Shown piece by piece: positions 6,054 to 6,156 of a DNA stretch of 6,156 nucleotides. Below the pieces are notes generated by a model, which worked only from the letters and a program-made list of their open reading frames with translations, made no database searches and was not told the origin of the DNA. The DNA lies in NCBI GenBank assembly GCA_946413945.1, contig CAMKMR010000115.1:1-6156 (forward strand). Direction: 5' to 3'. This stretch comes from an uncultured Lachnospiraceae bacterium. GTDB taxonomy: Bacteria > Bacillota > Clostridia > Lachnospirales > Lachnospiraceae. The translations under genes were made by a program, and so were the position numbers. The stretch's first letter is position 1, and each line of letters opens with the position of its first letter.

Positions 6054-6156
6054 TAAATATGATAGAAATCAAGTGATGAGAAAAAAATTTGCCGAGATCT
6101 TTGTTGATTGTCAAGCAAATTTGATCCACTTTTACGTTTAAAACTGACCCACCCCT
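6044..6156. mobile_element. Probable insertion-element end (IS21-like terminal region), interrupting the CPBP gene
   Basis: No coding frame is visible here. The segment starts GGTGGGTTA (6044-6052), and near the window end carries TGACCCACC (6145-6153), whose reverse complement, GGTGGGTCA, matches the first in 8 of 9 bases. An inner perfect 8-bp pair, AAATTTGC (6085-6092) and GCAAATTT (6115-6122), lies between them. The string GATCCACTTTTACG followed by CTGACCCACC resembles the repeated 'TCCACTTTT' and 'GACCCAC' motifs I know from ends of IS21-family elements in Firmicutes. The CPBP frame loses its homology just where this begins. It could be the end of an element continuing past the window or a 110-bp MITE-like insertion; the window is too short to decide. 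On the minus strand a TTGACA (6108-6113) could be a -35 box, but its -10 is poor. Confidence 0.45.

Overview
The window reads like an AT-rich Firmicute, most plausibly a gut or rumen member of the Lachnospiraceae of the Butyrivibrio/Pseudobutyrivibrio type. The reasons are a large modular surface galactanase with a C-terminal membrane anchor, AT-rich codon use, strong AAGGGGG/GGAG-type ribosome binding sites, and the style of the small accessory genes. This placement is inferred from protein style; no marker gene is present.

Layout: (1) Positions 2-2872 hold most of a GH53 endo-beta-1,4-galactanase whose start lies upstream of the window. Its modules are a beta-sandwich carbohydrate-binding-like module, the GH53 barrel with both catalytic glutamates visible, an Ig-like domain, a second carbohydrate-binding-like module, a long Lys/Glu/Asp/Pro linker, and a C-terminal transmembrane anchor. 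(2) Positions 2873-2974 are a short intergenic region with a consensus -10 box, a 12-bp palindrome and a strong Shine-Dalgarno site. (3) Positions 2975-4159 encode a 394-residue uncharacterised cytoplasmic protein. (4) Positions 4172-4816 hold the scar of a RecG-like/HATPase_c_4 ATP-binding regulator. It has lost its N-terminal part and, in frame, the core of its ATPase domain. It is followed by a striking 14-unit 21-bp tandem array encoding a heptapeptide (consensus N-A/V-R/S-I-x-x-K/E). (5) Positions 4809-5786 encode a 325-residue helical protein with some resemblance to Imm49-type immunity proteins. (6) Positions 5799-6053 are the first two membrane segments of a CPBP (CAAX-like) intramembrane protease. 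(7) That gene stops where an inverted-repeat-bearing, mobile-element-like sequence begins (about 6044 to the window end).

The window therefore goes from an intact polysaccharide-degradation gene into a decaying accessory region of gene remnants, orphan proteins, a minisatellite and a probable insertion-element end. All recognisable genes are on the + strand. The galactanase works outside the cell on pectic galactan side chains. The downstream genes have no visible functional link to it. The array-bearing remnant and the 325-residue gene overlap by 8 bases and, with the CPBP fragment 12 bases further on, are spaced like one transcription unit. The most unusual item is the heptad array fused to a collapsed ATPase domain.
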